A program made the position numbers and the translations under genes. Positions 25,424 to 35,188 of a DNA stretch of 50,706 nucleotides are shown here, in pieces. The stretch covers positions 1,216,613-1,267,318 of the forward strand of contig NZ_LN848257.1 in NCBI RefSeq assembly GCF_001499735.1, given 5' to 3'. Positions within the stretch are counted from its first letter, which is position 1; the number at the start of each line of letters is the position of its first letter. The notes under the pieces were generated by a model, which worked only from the letters and a program-made list of their open reading frames with translations, ran no database searches and was not told the DNA's origin. This DNA comes from Thiocapsa sp. KS1. Its GTDB lineage: Bacteria; Pseudomonadota; Gammaproteobacteria; Chromatiales; Chromatiaceae.

Positions 25424-25430
25424 TAGAGCT

Positions 25431-26411
25431 TCAGAGCGCGTCCCACCCCGGATAGATCAACCCCGGAATCCGCGGTGTTTCGACGCGGAATCGGCAGTGG
25501 CGGGTATAGGCTTCGAAGATGGTGATCTTCTCGGCCAGCCCCTCCGGCATGCCGACATCGCACCAGCGATGGCGTTGCTCCCATTCGTTCGGACCGCGGA
25601 TCAGCGGCCATCCCCGGACTGCAAGGCAGAGGGCGAAGGTCGATTCGACATTGCCACGGGGTGCGACGAACGCGTCGTCGGCCGATGCGGACTCGCGTCG
25701 GTCCTCCCAGATCAAACGATCGCCGTCGCGCACGGCGGATATCAGACACACAGGGGGCGCCCCGACTGAGTCGTCGCGATGTAGCAGGAAATCCAGTCCT
25801 TGCGCGCGCTCGCGGATCTCGTAGCGGGGGTCGGCAAGATAGCGCACCAGACTCAGCGAGCGCTTCCAGTTGGCGACCCAGAAGCCACGATGCAGATAGA
25901 AGCGCAGCGCGCCCTGCCAGGTCCAATGGGTCTCAAGCCGGATGCCGCCGAGACCCAAACGGCGCGCAATCTCGTCCAACACGTCCATGATCAGACCACT
26001 GTGGCCTTGACGCCTTTCCTCCCGAAAGAGATAGAGGCTTGCGACCCAAATGAAGTGCTCGCCCCACCCCGGATCCCGAAGCGCAACGGCCAAGGTTCCC
26101 AGGCAGCGGCGATCGAGCATTATCCAATAGGGCAGATATTCGCCCAGGTCGACTGGATCCCCGATCGCTTCGCCCCTCGCCAGGCTCAAGCGGCTCCAGT
26201 CCTCGATCGCCGGATCCGTGAGCCACCCTGGGTCCGGGATGCCGCCCAGACGATATTCGGCAAAGGTCGCAAGCTCGCAGGCGCGCCACAATCGACGCTC
26301 CTCGGGGCAGGAGGTCTCGACAGCCCGGAGCAAAGGCTGATCGGCCAAGGCGATTCGAAGGCACTCGCTCAGGTCATCGGACGGGTCGCGGGGGTCGGGA
26401 GATGTCGCCAT
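25431..26411 (-). CDS. GNAT-fold acetyltransferase-like protein
   Basis: A 326-residue protein. FIWVASLYLFREERRQGHSGLIMDVLDEIARRLGL resembles the acetyl-CoA-binding R/Q-x-x-G-x-G/A helix of GNAT enzymes, and ALRFYLHRGFWVANW matches the typical 'FY...GF' strand. The C-terminal 120 residues (VCLISAVRDGDRLIWED) form an additional domain I do not recognise. The substrate is unknown. A GGGGA stands upstream of the ATG. The next gene upstream in this direction is a small membrane protein. Confidence 0.65.
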   Translation of the reverse strand: MATSPDPRDPSDDLSECLRIALADQPLLRAVETSCPEERRLWRACELATFAEYRLGGIPDPGWLTDPAIEDWSRLSLARGEAIGDPVDLGEYLPYWIMLDRRCLGTLAVALRDPGWGEHFIWVASLYLFREERRQGHSGLIMDVLDEIARRLGLGGIRLETHWTWQGALRFYLHRGFWVANWKRSLSLVRYLADPRYEIRERAQGLDFLLHRDDSVGAPPVCLISAVRDGDRLIWEDRRESASADDAFVAPRGNVESTFALCLAVRGWPLIRGPNEWEQRHRWCDVGMPEGLAEKITIFEAYTRHCRFRVETPRIPGLIYPGWDAL

Positions 26412-26426
26412 GTCGTGCGATCCCCC

Positions 26427-26621
26427 TCAACGGCCGGTCGCGCCGGTTGCCCCGTCATCGCGGGTTTTGTGCGCGTCGGCCGCGCCCGTCGCCGCGGCCT
26501 TGCGCGCATCGTCCTCCCGTTTCATCCGGCGCAGCAACCACAGCTCGCGGAGCAGGAAGCCCATGATGGCGCCCGCGGTCAGGAGCGCCTTGCAGAGCAT
26601 CAAGGTTCCGGTGCTGATCAT
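26427..26621 (-). CDS. Small membrane protein, function unknown
   Basis: About 64 residues (MISTGTLMLCKALLTAGAIM onward). One membrane helix lies at residues 5-25 (CKALLTAGAIMGFLLRELWLL), followed by a basic and then Ala/Thr/Gly-rich cytoplasmic tail. The frame opens further upstream to a TTG at 26681 (MPESALTGAP). The ATG at 26621 places the helix normally, but neither start has a clear Shine-Dalgarno. It lies 15 bases before the GNAT gene, likely in the same transcript. Confidence 0.5.
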   Translation of the reverse strand: MISTGTLMLCKALLTAGAIMGFLLRELWLLRRMKREDDARKAAATGAADAHKTRDDGATGATGR

Positions 26622-26770
26622 GGCGGGGTCATCCGAATTGGAGGCATTGACAGGAGCTCCGGTCAGTGCCGATTCGGGCAACTGCCGTCAAACCGAGATG
26701 CCTGACGATCCGGCGGACTTTCAAGGGGCGCCTGCCGATGAGACGCCCCTGCCCGACGCCTCCGCAAGCC

Positions 26771-26862
26771 TAAACCGCGTCCAGAGTGAGACGCGGTTAA
26801 AAATTTAGTATTTTTAATGTCTTAAACCGCGCCAGCTCCGACAGCTGTTGGAGCTGGCGCGG
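26771..26862. repeat. Two strong hairpins with AAACCGCG motif (terminator-like / intergenic repeat)
   Basis: First hairpin: AACCGCGTC (26773-26781) and GACGCGGTT (26790-26798), loop 8, followed by an A/T-rich stretch. Second hairpin: a perfect 13-bp stem, CCGCGCCAGCTCC (26827-26839) / GGAGCTGGCGCGG (26850-26862). Both begin with TAAACCGCG. They lie between the universal stress gene (26906) and the small membrane protein. They may end transcription leftward from the stress gene or be copies of a dispersed repeat; a similar arm pair is at 41.3 kb. Confidence 0.6.
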
Positions 26863-26905
26863 CCAAGCCAATCCAACCAACGACGCATACCGCACCCGGC
26901 ACGGT

Positions 26906-27379
26906 TTAGGCGCTCGATGGCTCGCGCTCGCCGTAGCTATAGACCAGCACGGGAATCGTGGAATGAGTGAGCGTGCGCAGGGTCTCGCTCCCGAGGATCT
27001 TTGCCCTGATCCCCTTGCGGCCATGGGAAGCCATGAAGATCAGATCGGCGCCGGATTGGGTCGCGGCATCGACGATGGCCTCGTAAGGGCTGTTGCTCGA
27101 GGTCGAGAGCAGGTCGCAGGGCACGCCCGCCGCCCCGCAGAGGCCCTCGACAAAGCCGAGGTTCTTTTGAACCTCTTTCTCGATCTGCTCGTCGATCTGC
27201 TCCAACGAGCTCGATGCCGCCTTTTTGTCTTCGCCGTAGAAGTAGGCCGCGGCAATGTTCGGTTTGGCATGATAGGCCGTGATACGGGCGCCGATATGCT
27301 TGGCGAAGGTCACCGCTTGCCGCGCGGTTTCCTCCGAAAGCTCGGAACCGTCGGTCGGAACAAGGATGTTCTTGAACAT
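26906..27379 (-). CDS. Universal stress protein, UspA family
   Basis: A 157-residue UspA-fold protein. It begins MFKNILVPTDGSELSEETARQ, the standard nucleotide-binding strand-loop. It ends with GADLIFMASHGRKGIRAKILGSETLRTL, containing the G-x2-G-x9-G(S/T)-like loop of ATP-binding Usps (S-H-G-R-K-G, G-S-E-T). GGAAT precedes the ATG. It follows narK in the same direction with about 110 bases between, and could share nitrate/anaerobic control, as usp genes often do. Confidence 0.92.
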   Translation of the reverse strand: MFKNILVPTDGSELSEETARQAVTFAKHIGARITAYHAKPNIAAAYFYGEDKKAASSSLEQIDEQIEKEVQKNLGFVEGLCGAAGVPCDLLSTSSNSPYEAIVDAATQSGADLIFMASHGRKGIRAKILGSETLRTLTHSTIPVLVYSYGEREPSSA

Positions 27380-27487
27380 AGTGATTCCTTGGGTTTGGCT
27401 GAAGACTGGGCACCGCGGCCCGCCGGCGTGAACGCATTCTCAAAAAAGACTCCGGGATCCCGCCCGGAGCAACCGACGTTCGGAAAC

Positions 27488-28836
27488 CTAGACGCGGGAG
27501 ATCGACAGCGGCGATCCGCTGCGCTCGTAGAAGTACCAGATCATGAACAGCATGATGAAGTAGGCGCAGATGAAGACCATGAATCCGCCGATGACACCCG
27601 CCATGGCGAAGACACGCGGGATGATGAAGGCGCCGAGCGAGCCGATTGCCCCGGCGATGCCGATACAGCCGCCTGCCAATCGACGTGCCTTGACCAGCCG
27701 CACCGGGTCGATCTTGCCGGTCTCCGGATCAGTGGCCGCCGCGCGGAAGACGGCCGGGATCATTCGATAGGTCGTCCCGTTCCCGAAGCCTGCGGCAAAG
27801 AAAAGCAAGAGGAAGAGTCCGAAGAAGAGCGGAAAGGATGGCGTCCCCATGTTCAGGACCAGAATGACCCCGCCGCATCCGACGCACATGATGAGAAAGG
27901 CCAGCATCGACATGCGCGCCCCCCGAACTTATCCGACATCCAACCGCCGACCGGCCGAATCAAAGCGCCCACCAGAGCACCCATGAAGACATAGTTTCCA
28001 GTGACTTCCGGAAATTCGGAACGCATCAGGGTTGCAAAGCTATTGGCGTATCCGATGAACGAGCCGAAGGTTCCGATGTAGAGCCAAGAGATGATCCAGG
28101 TGTTCTTGTCCGCTGTCGCAAGCAACAATGCCTTCGAATCCGATTGGGCCTCGCTCAAGTTATCCATGAAGAGATAGGCGCCGAGTGCCGCAATGATGCA
28201 CAGCGGGATGAACATAAGACCGGCACGATCCAAAGAGAGGCCGGCGGCTGTGATGATGACGACCGGGATGGTGAATTGAACCCAAGCCGTTCCGAGATTT
28301 CCGCCCGAGGCATTGAGACCGAGAGCCGCACCCTTCTGACGCTCCGGGTAGAAGAAGGAGATATTCACCATCGACGAGGTGAAGTTGCCCGCTCCCAGAC
28401 CGGCCGTCGTCGCGATAAGCAGCATCAGCCAGAACGGCGTATCCGGATTGGTGACCGCCCAGGCGAGTCCGGATGCAGGGATCATCAGCAACAAGGCCGA
28501 CGTAATCGTCCAGTTGCGCCCGCCGAACCGAGGGACCGTGAAGGTGTAGGCGAAACGCATCAGGGCGCCGAAGAGTCCGGGCATGGCAATCAGCCAAAAC
28601 CGTTCGTCCGCGTTGTAGGCGAATCCGGCGTCGGGCAGGCGCGGGACGATCATGCCCCAAACGGCCAGCATGGCGAATCCTAAGAATTCGGCAAACATGG
28701 ACCACGCCAGGTTGCGGCGTGCGATCTTCTTCCCGGCGCCCTCCCATTGCGCCGTGTTCTCCGGATTCCAGCCGTCGATCCAACGCCCTCGCCCAAACCT
28801 GAGCTTGGGACCGTCTGCTTGAGCGATTGCAGTCAT
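27488..28836 (-). CDS. narK: NarK-type nitrate/nitrite transporter, interrupted by a frameshift
   Basis: A major-facilitator transporter for nitrate uptake and/or nitrite export. The first part (from ATG 28836) reads FAEFLGFAMLAVWGMIVPRL, then the nitrate signature GLGAGNFTSSMVNISFFYP and GGNLGTAWVQF. It goes out of frame after GGWMSDKFGG. The rest (MSMLAFLIMCVGCGGVILVL; GFGNGTTYRMIPAVF, the second nitrate signature) continues in another frame to 27488. The break is at a six-C run (plus strand about 27910-27915). Adding one base restores DKFGGARMSML and a protein of about 449 residues. GAGGACACGCAG precedes the ATG. Confidence 0.88.
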
Positions 28837-28893
28837 CTGCGTGTCCTCATGGGTTGAATGTTCCGAAATCGGCGTCTGGTCGATACGGCGGCA

Positions 28894-29355
28894 TCAGCGA
28901 GGCGGCACCGATTCGGACCTCAGCGCATAGGTATCATTGAAGGCTTGCGGCAGCTCCTCGATCTCGACCTTGAGCTCGGTCAGCATGCGCTCGGCGACGG
29001 CCAATTGCTCCTGCAGGCCCTCGACCTCGGACCGGTATTCCTGCTCGCGGGCCGTGCGGTCGGCGATTTCCGCACGTAATGCAACCGCCTCTTCCTTCGC
29101 CTTGGTAATGGATGCGATGAGCCGATCCCCCGTTGCCTTCAGATGCGGCGCCGCCTGCGTCGGCTCATAGAGGCGAAGGACATAGTCTTTGCCGGTCGCC
29201 GTGGTCTGGGTGACCGGCTGGCGCAACAGCAAGGTGTCGATCAGAAAATAGGCAGACAAGAGGCAGGCGAGCGTCGTGCCCGCCATCAGGGTGCCGAGTG
29301 CAGGGCGCGGGGGCGATGCAACGGCGGAATGAGATCCGGCATAGGAGTCGGGCAT
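28894..29355 (-). CDS. Membrane-anchored coiled-coil protein upstream of narK
   Basis: About 153 residues starting MPDSYAGSHSAVASPPRP. One membrane helix (LGTLMAGTTLACLLSAYFLI) sits near residues 23-45, followed by a periplasmic stretch with a long coiled coil (AKEEAVALRAEIADRTAREQ; LQEQLAVAERMLTELKVEIE). I do not recognise the family. The ATG at 29355 has GAGGAACG before it. It is followed 57 bases later by narK, and both appear to be driven by the sigma54 motif at 29483-29499, so it may assist nitrate transport or sensing. Confidence 0.65.
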   Translation of the reverse strand: MPDSYAGSHSAVASPPRPALGTLMAGTTLACLLSAYFLIDTLLLRQPVTQTTATGKDYVLRLYEPTQAAPHLKATGDRLIASITKAKEEAVALRAEIADRTAREQEYRSEVEGLQEQLAVAERMLTELKVEIEELPQAFNDTYALRSESVPPR

Positions 29356-29801
29356 GGATCGTTCCTCGATTGATGGCAGCATGTGAAGGATTCCCGGGGA
29401 TTCGGGAAAAGGATATCGGCGCCGTCATCCGATTGCATCATCCGGCTTGAGCCGACGGGAATGGATCCGGCAATTAGGACATTGCAATGCACGCGCCAAG
29501 CCTGAGCCGACGCCTATTCAGCGACAATGGACGAAGGTGAGCCACAGTGCTGAACGGCTGGATCGACGAGGCGACGACGAGCTCCCGAGGCCCGTAAATC
29601 ATCAGGTACTGTGAGTGATCTTGACCTGAAATCGGGGCATCCAAGATCGCCGAACGGCATGTCGGCGATTCCTCCGACGCCGGTCGGCGGGATCAGGCGG
29701 GGTAGCGAAACGGGTCGACGCCTTCGGACGCATCGCCTGACTAGGACAAAAAGACCCGCTCATCGGGGCGGTGCCGGACACAATGTCGCAGCAGAGATTA
29801 A
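29356..29801. other. Intergenic region: narK operon promoter and cysB 3' side
   Basis: About 445 bases without a gene. It holds the sigma54 motif at 29483-29499 and two inverted repeats: GATCTTG (29617-29623) / CAAGATC (29642-29648), and ATCGCCGA (29646-29653) / TCGGCGAT (29662-29669). The second could end the cysB-like transcript coming from the right. No credible reading frame is present. Confidence 0.45.
29483..29499 (-). promoter_or_regulatory. Sigma54 (-24/-12) promoter of the coiled-coil/narK operon
   Basis: The minus strand reads TTGGCGCGTGCATTGCA, very close to YTGGCACGNNNNTTGCW: TTGGC, CG and TTGCA are exact, with correct spacing. The predicted start near 29472 lies about 117 bases before the ATG at 29355. 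This is the best sigma54 match in the window. Confidence 0.6.
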
Positions 29802-30815
29802 CTAGAGCGCGATCGGGATCGACCGACGGACCGGACGCCGCGAATCCTCCCCGTCGTCGACGGATGACTCGGGGATCGACCCTCCCGCGAACAGGCTCTG
29901 GCCGCTCGCCGAACGCCCTGCCCCGCCCGAAGTCTCCGCCTTGAAGATGTCGACGAAGTGTTGATGGTACCGACGCAGGTATTTGTCGCGCGCGTAGGCG
30001 ATCTTGGTGACCTCCCAGGGAAAGAGATCGGCGAGATCGCGAATCCCCAGATCGGCGTCTTCCTCCGGCTGATAGGCCAAGGCGGCGATGATCCCGACAC
30101 CGAGTCCCTCGCGGACATAGGTCTTGATCACGTCGGTGTCCGCGGCACTCAAGACCACTTTCGGATGCAACCCGACCTTCGCAAAGGCGTCGCTGAAGCC
30201 GCCTCGCCCGGTAAATCCGAAGACATAGGTGATGATCGGGTGCTCGCAGAGTGCCGCCAAGGTCATCGGCTGCACGCCGAGCACGGGATGGGAGCACGGC
30301 GCGATCAGGCAGCGGTTCCAGCGATAACAGGGGACGGTCTGGAGCGCGATCTCGTCGCCCAGGGCCTCGGTGCAGATCGCCAGATCCACCAGGTCGCGCA
30401 AGGCCATGTCGACCAGTTGGCCCGGCGTGCCCTGGTGGATCTGAAGCTCGACGGCCGGATAAGCCGCAGCAAACCGTCGGATTACCGGCGGCAGCACATA
30501 GCGGGCCTGGGTATGCGTGGCGCCCAGGCGCAGCACGCCCCGATCCTCCTCCAGGTGATCACGACCCACCGCGATGATGTTCCCGGTCTGGCGCAACGCC
30601 TCGCAGGCGTGCCGAAAGACCTGCTCGCCCACCTCGGTCAGTCCGACCAGACGTTTGCCGTGGCGCACGAACAGCCGCGTGCCCAGCTCCGCCTCGAGCT
30701 GCTTGAGATGTTGGGTCACGGCCGACTGCACCAGATGCAGACGCTCGGCGGTCCGGCTCACGTTGAAGCGGACCTCGACCAAGGTCACCAGGGAACGGAG
30801 TTGGCGCAGTTCCAT
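29802..30815 (-). CDS. cysB: CysB-like LysR-family regulator of sulfur assimilation
   Basis: A 337-residue LysR-type regulator. MELRQLRSLVTLVEVRFNVSRTAERLHLVQSAVTQHLKQLE is the winged HTH, and GRGGFSDAF plus DTDVIKTYVREGLGVGIIAA match the CysB/Cbl co-inducer domain (ligand acetylserine or sulfate-type effectors in characterised homologues). It is transcribed away from cysJIH, the usual layout for its own target. The C-terminal 40 residues are Ser/Gly/Arg-rich and unlike CysB. GAGGAATGAT precedes the ATG. Confidence 0.88.
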   Translation of the reverse strand: MELRQLRSLVTLVEVRFNVSRTAERLHLVQSAVTQHLKQLEAELGTRLFVRHGKRLVGLTEVGEQVFRHACEALRQTGNIIAVGRDHLEEDRGVLRLGATHTQARYVLPPVIRRFAAAYPAVELQIHQGTPGQLVDMALRDLVDLAICTEALGDEIALQTVPCYRWNRCLIAPCSHPVLGVQPMTLAALCEHPIITYVFGFTGRGGFSDAFAKVGLHPKVVLSAADTDVIKTYVREGLGVGIIAALAYQPEEDADLGIRDLADLFPWEVTKIAYARDKYLRRYHQHFVDIFKAETSGGAGRSASGQSLFAGGSIPESSVDDGEDSRRPVRRSIPIAL

Positions 30816-30969
30816 ATCATTCCTCGTGATAACGACGCATGAATGATCATTTCAAATCGTTTTTGCCGCCTGCCTAAACTCCATGCCGAAGCGGACCTGC
30901 CGGTTCAAGCAAGTCAGATCCCGAACCGGACTGACAGAAAGCACGACATATGCCAGGGGATTTAGACCG
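30816..30969. promoter_or_regulatory. Divergent cysB/cysJ promoter region
   Basis: About 150 bases. A perfect palindrome, AATGATCATT (30842-30851), lies 30 bases from the cysB start in an A/T-richer stretch, a plausible LysR-type operator core. Assignment to CysB is by position only. Confidence 0.35.
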
Positions 30970-32772
30970 ATGGCCCTTTCACAGTTACATGCTTTGACCA
31001 GTCCGGTGGACGATCAGCAGCTTCGCGCCCTGCAGGTGGCGTTGAAGGGGATGTCGTCCACGCAGATCGCCTGGGTCAGCGGCTATCTTGCAGGCATCGG
31101 CAGCAGCGGTCTGCCCGCGCCTGCCGAGCCGAAGGCGGTCGAGACCGTCACCATCCTCTACGGCTCGCAGACCGGAAATGCGAAAGCGGTGGCCGAGCAG
31201 CTCGGATCGCAGTCGATCGGTCAAGGGATCGACGCTCGGGTTATCTCCATGGGCGATTTCAGTCCGCGCAAGCTGACCAAGGAGCGGTGGGTCCTACTGG
31301 TCGTGAGCACGCACGGCGAGGGCGAGCCGCCGGAGAGCGCCTATGCCCTGCATGCCTTCATTCAGGATCAAGGCGCGGCTCGGCTGGAGCAACTGCGCTA
31401 CGCCGTCCTCGGCCTGGGCGACTCGAGCTACGAGCACTTCTGCCGCACCGCGTTGGATTTCGATCGACGCCTTGCGGAGCTCGGCGCACAGCGGATCCTG
31501 CCGCTGCAATGCTGCGATCTGGACTACCGGGGGGACACCGAGCGCTGGTCGACGGATGCCTTGAACCGGCTGAACGCGCTCGCGCCGCGCCGCACCGGCA
31601 ATGTCGTGGCGCTGCCGGGTCTGCGCTCCCATCAAGAGCAGAGCCAGAACCAGGCCCGTCCTTACGACAAGGACAACCCCTACCCCGCAACACTGCTGGA
31701 GAACCGCCGGATCACGACGCCGGACGCAGTCATGGACGTCCGTCATCTGGCCCTTGCGATCGATCCCGAGGCCCTGCGCTACCGACCGGGCGATGCCCTG
31801 GGCGTCTGGATCAAGAACGATCCGACGCTCGCCGAGGCCATCTTGACCCGGGTCGGCCTCGACGGCGAGACCCGAATCCACCTGGGCGACGAGGAGCTGG
31901 ATCTGCGCCATGCCTTGATCGAGCGGCTCGAGCTGACGCAGCTGCATCCGACGACGGTCCGCGCCTGGTCCGAGCGGGCGGACGCCCCGGAGCTGAAGGC
32001 GCTGGCGACCGACGCCGCCGGGCTGCGGGCCTATGCGGGCGAGCGTCAGCTCATCGATCTGGTTTCGGATCATCCGGCCCCCATCGATGCGCCCGCCCTG
32101 GTCGCGCTGCTGCGCCCGCTCCAGCCGAGGCTCTATTCGATTGCATCCAGCCAAGCCGAATACGAGGACGAGGTCCATCTCACGGTCTCGGTGGTGCGCT
32201 ATCAGGCGCATGGCCGGGATCATCTGGGCGCGGCCTCCGGGTTCCTGGGCGAGCGGCTCGGGCGCGACGAGCCGGTGCGCGTCTACGTGGCCGAGAACGA
32301 CGCCTTTCGTCTGCCGGACGATGGGGACACGCCGCTGATCATGATCGGCGCCGGGACGGGTGTCGCGCCCTATCGTGCCTTCCTGCAACAGCGTGCCGCC
32401 AACGGCGACCGGGGCCGCAACTGGCTGATCTTCGGCAACCGCCATTTCCACCGCGATTTTCTCTATCAGCTCGACTGGCAAGCCCAACGCAAGGCCGGGC
32501 GGCTGGATCGGGTCAGCCTCGCCTTCTCGCGCGACGGTGCACAGAAGCTCTACGTGCAGCAGCGTCTGCGCGAAGAGGGCCGGGAGATCCTGCGCTGGCT
32601 CGACGCCGGGGCGCATCTCTATGTGTGCGGCGCGACCGCCATGGGACAGGCCGTCGATCGCGCCCTCGTGGACATCTTCACCACCGAGGCCGGGCTCGAC
32701 CCCGACGCCGCGCAAGCCTCCGTCGACACCCTGCGCCGCGAGGCGCGCTACCACCGAGACCTCTACGCATGA
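30970..32772 (+). CDS. cysJ: Sulfite reductase flavoprotein alpha subunit
   Basis: CysJ (600 residues, family 599) carries electrons from NADPH through FAD and FMN to the CysI hemoprotein in assimilatory sulfite reduction. The flavodoxin domain has LYGSQTGNAKAVAEQLG (near residue 63) and STHGEGEPPESA. The FAD region has RLYSIASSQAEYEDEVHLTV, and the NADPH region IGAGTGVAPYRAF and CGATAMGQAVDRAL. The frame opens upstream, but MALSQLHALTSPVDDQQLRAL at 30970 is the standard CysJ start. The stop overlaps cysI (ATGA). Confidence 0.96.
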   Translation: MALSQLHALTSPVDDQQLRALQVALKGMSSTQIAWVSGYLAGIGSSGLPAPAEPKAVETVTILYGSQTGNAKAVAEQLGSQSIGQGIDARVISMGDFSPRKLTKERWVLLVVSTHGEGEPPESAYALHAFIQDQGAARLEQLRYAVLGLGDSSYEHFCRTALDFDRRLAELGAQRILPLQCCDLDYRGDTERWSTDALNRLNALAPRRTGNVVALPGLRSHQEQSQNQARPYDKDNPYPATLLENRRITTPDAVMDVRHLALAIDPEALRYRPGDALGVWIKNDPTLAEAILTRVGLDGETRIHLGDEELDLRHALIERLELTQLHPTTVRAWSERADAPELKALATDAAGLRAYAGERQLIDLVSDHPAPIDAPALVALLRPLQPRLYSIASSQAEYEDEVHLTVSVVRYQAHGRDHLGAASGFLGERLGRDEPVRVYVAENDAFRLPDDGDTPLIMIGAGTGVAPYRAFLQQRAANGDRGRNWLIFGNRHFHRDFLYQLDWQAQRKAGRLDRVSLAFSRDGAQKLYVQQRLREEGREILRWLDAGAHLYVCGATAMGQAVDRALVDIFTTEAGLDPDAAQASVDTLRREARYHRDLYA

Positions 32773-34454
32773 GCGCACCCATCCACGAGAACGAGCTGCT
32801 GAAGGCCCGCAGCAACTATCTGCGCGGCACGCTCCGCGAGAGCCTGGCCGACGCGCTGACCGGCGCCATCAGCCCGGACGACACCCAGATCAGCAAGTTT
32901 CACGGCTTCTACCAACAAGACCATCGCGACCGCCGCCAAGCGCGGCGCGAGCAGTATCTCGAGCCCTATTTCGGCTTCATGCTGCGTGCACGCCTGCCGG
33001 GCGGCGTCTGCACCCCGGCCCAATGGCTGGCGATCGACGGGATCGGCCGCGAGCTGGCCGGCGGCAGTCTGCGCCTGACCACCCGGCAAAGCTTCCAGTA
33101 CCACGGCATCCTCAAGCGGGACATCACCTCGGTGATCCGCGGGATCAACAGCGTCATGATTGACTCGATCGGCGGCTGCGGCGACGTCAACCGCAACGTC
33201 CTCTGCAACCCGAATCCGGTCGAGTCGGCCCTGCATCGGGAGGTCTACGACTGGGCCAAGCGGATCAGCGAGCATCTGCTGCCGCACACCCGCGCCTATC
33301 ACGAGATCTGGCTCGACGGCGAGCAGGTCGGCGGCGGCGAGGATGTCGAGCCCATCTACGGCAAGACCTATCTGCCGCGCAAGTTCAAGACCGCCGTGGC
33401 GGTGCCGCCGCACAACGATGTCGACGTCTATGCCAACGACCTGGGTTTCGTCGCCATCGCCGACGGCGGACGCCTGATCGGCTTCAACGTCTCGGCCGGC
33501 GGCGGGATGGGTGCGACCCACGGGGACACCGCGACCTTTCCGAGACTGGCGGACGTCCTCGGGTTCGTGGAGCCGGACCAAGCACTCGCGGTCACCGAGG
33601 CCGTGGTCACCACCCAACGCGATTTCGGCGATCGTGTCGACCGCAGTCAGGCCCGGCTCAAATACACCATCGAGCGCATGGGGCTCGAGACCTTTCGGGC
33701 CGAGGTCGAGCGACGCGCCGGGATCCGCTTCGCACCTGCACGGGCGGTCCGCTTCACCGACCAAGGGGACCGCTACGGCTGGGTCAAGGGTCAGGACGAC
33801 CTGTGGCATCTGACGCTTTATATCGAGAGCGGACGCCTGATCGACGGACCGGGCCACAGCCCCATGGCGGGCCTGCGCGAGATCGCACGGATCCATCAAG
33901 GCGACTTCCGGATCACGCCGAACCAGAACCTGATCGTCGCCCGCGTGCCCGAGGTCGGCAAGGCCCGGATCGATGCCTTGGCCCGCGAGCACGGCCTGCT
34001 GGCCGAGGGACACTCGCCGCTGCGGCTGAACGGCATCTCCTGTGTGGCCCTGCCGACCTGCCCCTTGGCGATGGCCGAGGCCGAGCGCTATTACCCTGAT
34101 TTCCTCGCACAAGTCGAACGCCTCACCCTCAAGCACGGCCTCGCGGACCAGGAGATCGTGACCCGGATCACCGGCTGCCCCAACGGCTGCGCGCGGCCCT
34201 ATCTCGCCGAGCTGGCACTCGTCGGCAAGGGACCGGGTCGCTACAACCTGATGCTCGGCGGCGACGGGATCGGCACGCGGCTCAATCGGCTCTACCGCGA
34301 GAACCTCGACGAGGCCGCCATCCTGGCCGAGATCGACACCCTGCTCGGACGCTATGCCGCGGGACGCACCCCCGGCGAGCGCTTCGGCGATTATCTGATC
34401 CGCGACGGGATCGTCCGTCCGGTCGTGAATCCTGCGGAGGACTTCCATGCCTAA
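32769..34454 (+). CDS. cysI: Sulfite reductase hemoprotein beta subunit
   Basis: CysI (561 residues) reduces sulfite to sulfide by six electrons at a coupled siroheme-[4Fe-4S] centre. [15 protein letters not shown] and [16 protein letters not shown] are siroheme and substrate-pocket motifs. The cluster cysteines are in [15 protein letters not shown] and [14 protein letters not shown]. The start is ATG 32769, overlapping the cysJ stop; the same frame runs open from 31287, but that is antisense-like shadow inside cysJ. Overlaps cysH by 8 bases. Confidence 0.97.
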   Translation: MSAPIHENELLKARSNYLRGTLRESLADALTGAISPDDTQISKFHGFYQQDHRDRRQARREQYLEPYFGFMLRARLPGGVCTPAQWLAIDGIGRELAGGSLRLTTRQSFQYHGILKRDITSVIRGINSVMIDSIGGCGDVNRNVLCNPNPVESALHREVYDWAKRISEHLLPHTRAYHEIWLDGEQVGGGEDVEPIYGKTYLPRKFKTAVAVPPHNDVDVYANDLGFVAIADGGRLIGFNVSAGGGMGATHGDTATFPRLADVLGFVEPDQALAVTEAVVTTQRDFGDRVDRSQARLKYTIERMGLETFRAEVERRAGIRFAPARAVRFTDQGDRYGWVKGQDDLWHLTLYIESGRLIDGPGHSPMAGLREIARIHQGDFRITPNQNLIVARVPEVGKARIDALAREHGLLAEGHSPLRLNGISCVALPTCPLAMAEAERYYPDFLAQVERLTLKHGLADQEIVTRITGCPNGCARPYLAELALVGKGPGRYNLMLGGDGIGTRLNRLYRENLDEAAILAEIDTLLGRYAAGRTPGERFGDYLIRDGIVRPVVNPAEDFHA

Positions 34455-35166
34455 GCCCGATCTCGATGCACTCCTCCACGGCGATCAAGCCGCGCTGCAC
34501 GCGGCCAACCGCCGCTTGGAAGCCCTGCCCGCCGAGGACCGCGTGCGCTGGGCCTTGGAGCATCTGCCGGCGCAGCATGTTCTTTCGTCCAGCTTCGGGA
34601 CCCAGTCGGCCGTGATGCTGCATCTGGTCAGCCGAGTGAAGCCCGAGATCCCGGTCATCCTGGTCGACACCGGCTATCTCTTTCCCGAGACCTATCGTCT
34701 CGTCGACGAGCTCACGGATCGGCTCGGGCTGAACCTCCAGGTCTATCGCCCCGCCCTCTCCCCCGCCTGGCAGGAGGCGCGGCTCGGGCGCCTGTGGGAG
34801 CAGGGAGCCGACGGCATCGAGCGCTACAACCGGCTCAACAAGGTCGAGCCGATGGAGCGCGCGCTGCGCGAGCTGAGCGCCGGCACCTGGTTTGCCGGGT
34901 TGCGTCGTCAGCAGGCCAGCTCACGCGCCGAGCTGCCGGTGCTGCGGCTTCAGGACGGACGCCTCAAGGTCCACCCGATCGTCGACTGGCACAGCCGCGA
35001 CGTGCACCGTTATCTACGCCGCCATGATCTACCCGACCATCCGCTGCAGGATCAAGGCTATGTCTCGATCGGCGATGTCCACACCACGGCGCCCTTGCTG
35101 CCGGGGATGTTGGAGGAAGAGACGCGGTTCTTCGGTCTGAAGCGCGAGTGCGGGTTGCATCGGTAG
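34447..35166 (+). CDS. cysH: Phosphoadenylylsulfate (PAPS) reductase
   Basis: CysH (239 residues) reduces PAPS to sulfite with thioredoxin. [14 protein letters not shown] is the PP-loop, and [36 protein letters not shown] and the terminal [11 protein letters not shown] with the catalytic Cys are all present. The paired cysteines of [4Fe-4S] APS reductases are missing, so this is the PAPS-using type. GGAGG precedes the ATG. It completes a cysJIH operon for assimilatory sulfate reduction. No PAPS-forming genes (cysDNC) are in the window. Confidence 0.96.
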   Translation: MPKPDLDALLHGDQAALHAANRRLEALPAEDRVRWALEHLPAQHVLSSSFGTQSAVMLHLVSRVKPEIPVILVDTGYLFPETYRLVDELTDRLGLNLQVYRPALSPAWQEARLGRLWEQGADGIERYNRLNKVEPMERALRELSAGTWFAGLRRQQASSRAELPVLRLQDGRLKVHPIVDWHSRDVHRYLRRHDLPDHPLQDQGYVSIGDVHTTAPLLPGMLEEETRFFGLKRECGLHR

Positions 35167-35188
35167 TTTCGTAACCTGTCGGAAATGG

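Noticed and set aside
27488-28836. Two separate transporter genes
   Set aside because: Neither half is a complete transporter; together they form one NarK, joined at a homopolymer.
31287-32768. Long N-terminal extension of the cysI frame
   Set aside because: It is the out-of-frame shadow of cysJ; the translation is low-complexity Arg/Ala/Gly and cysI has a normal ATG at 32769.
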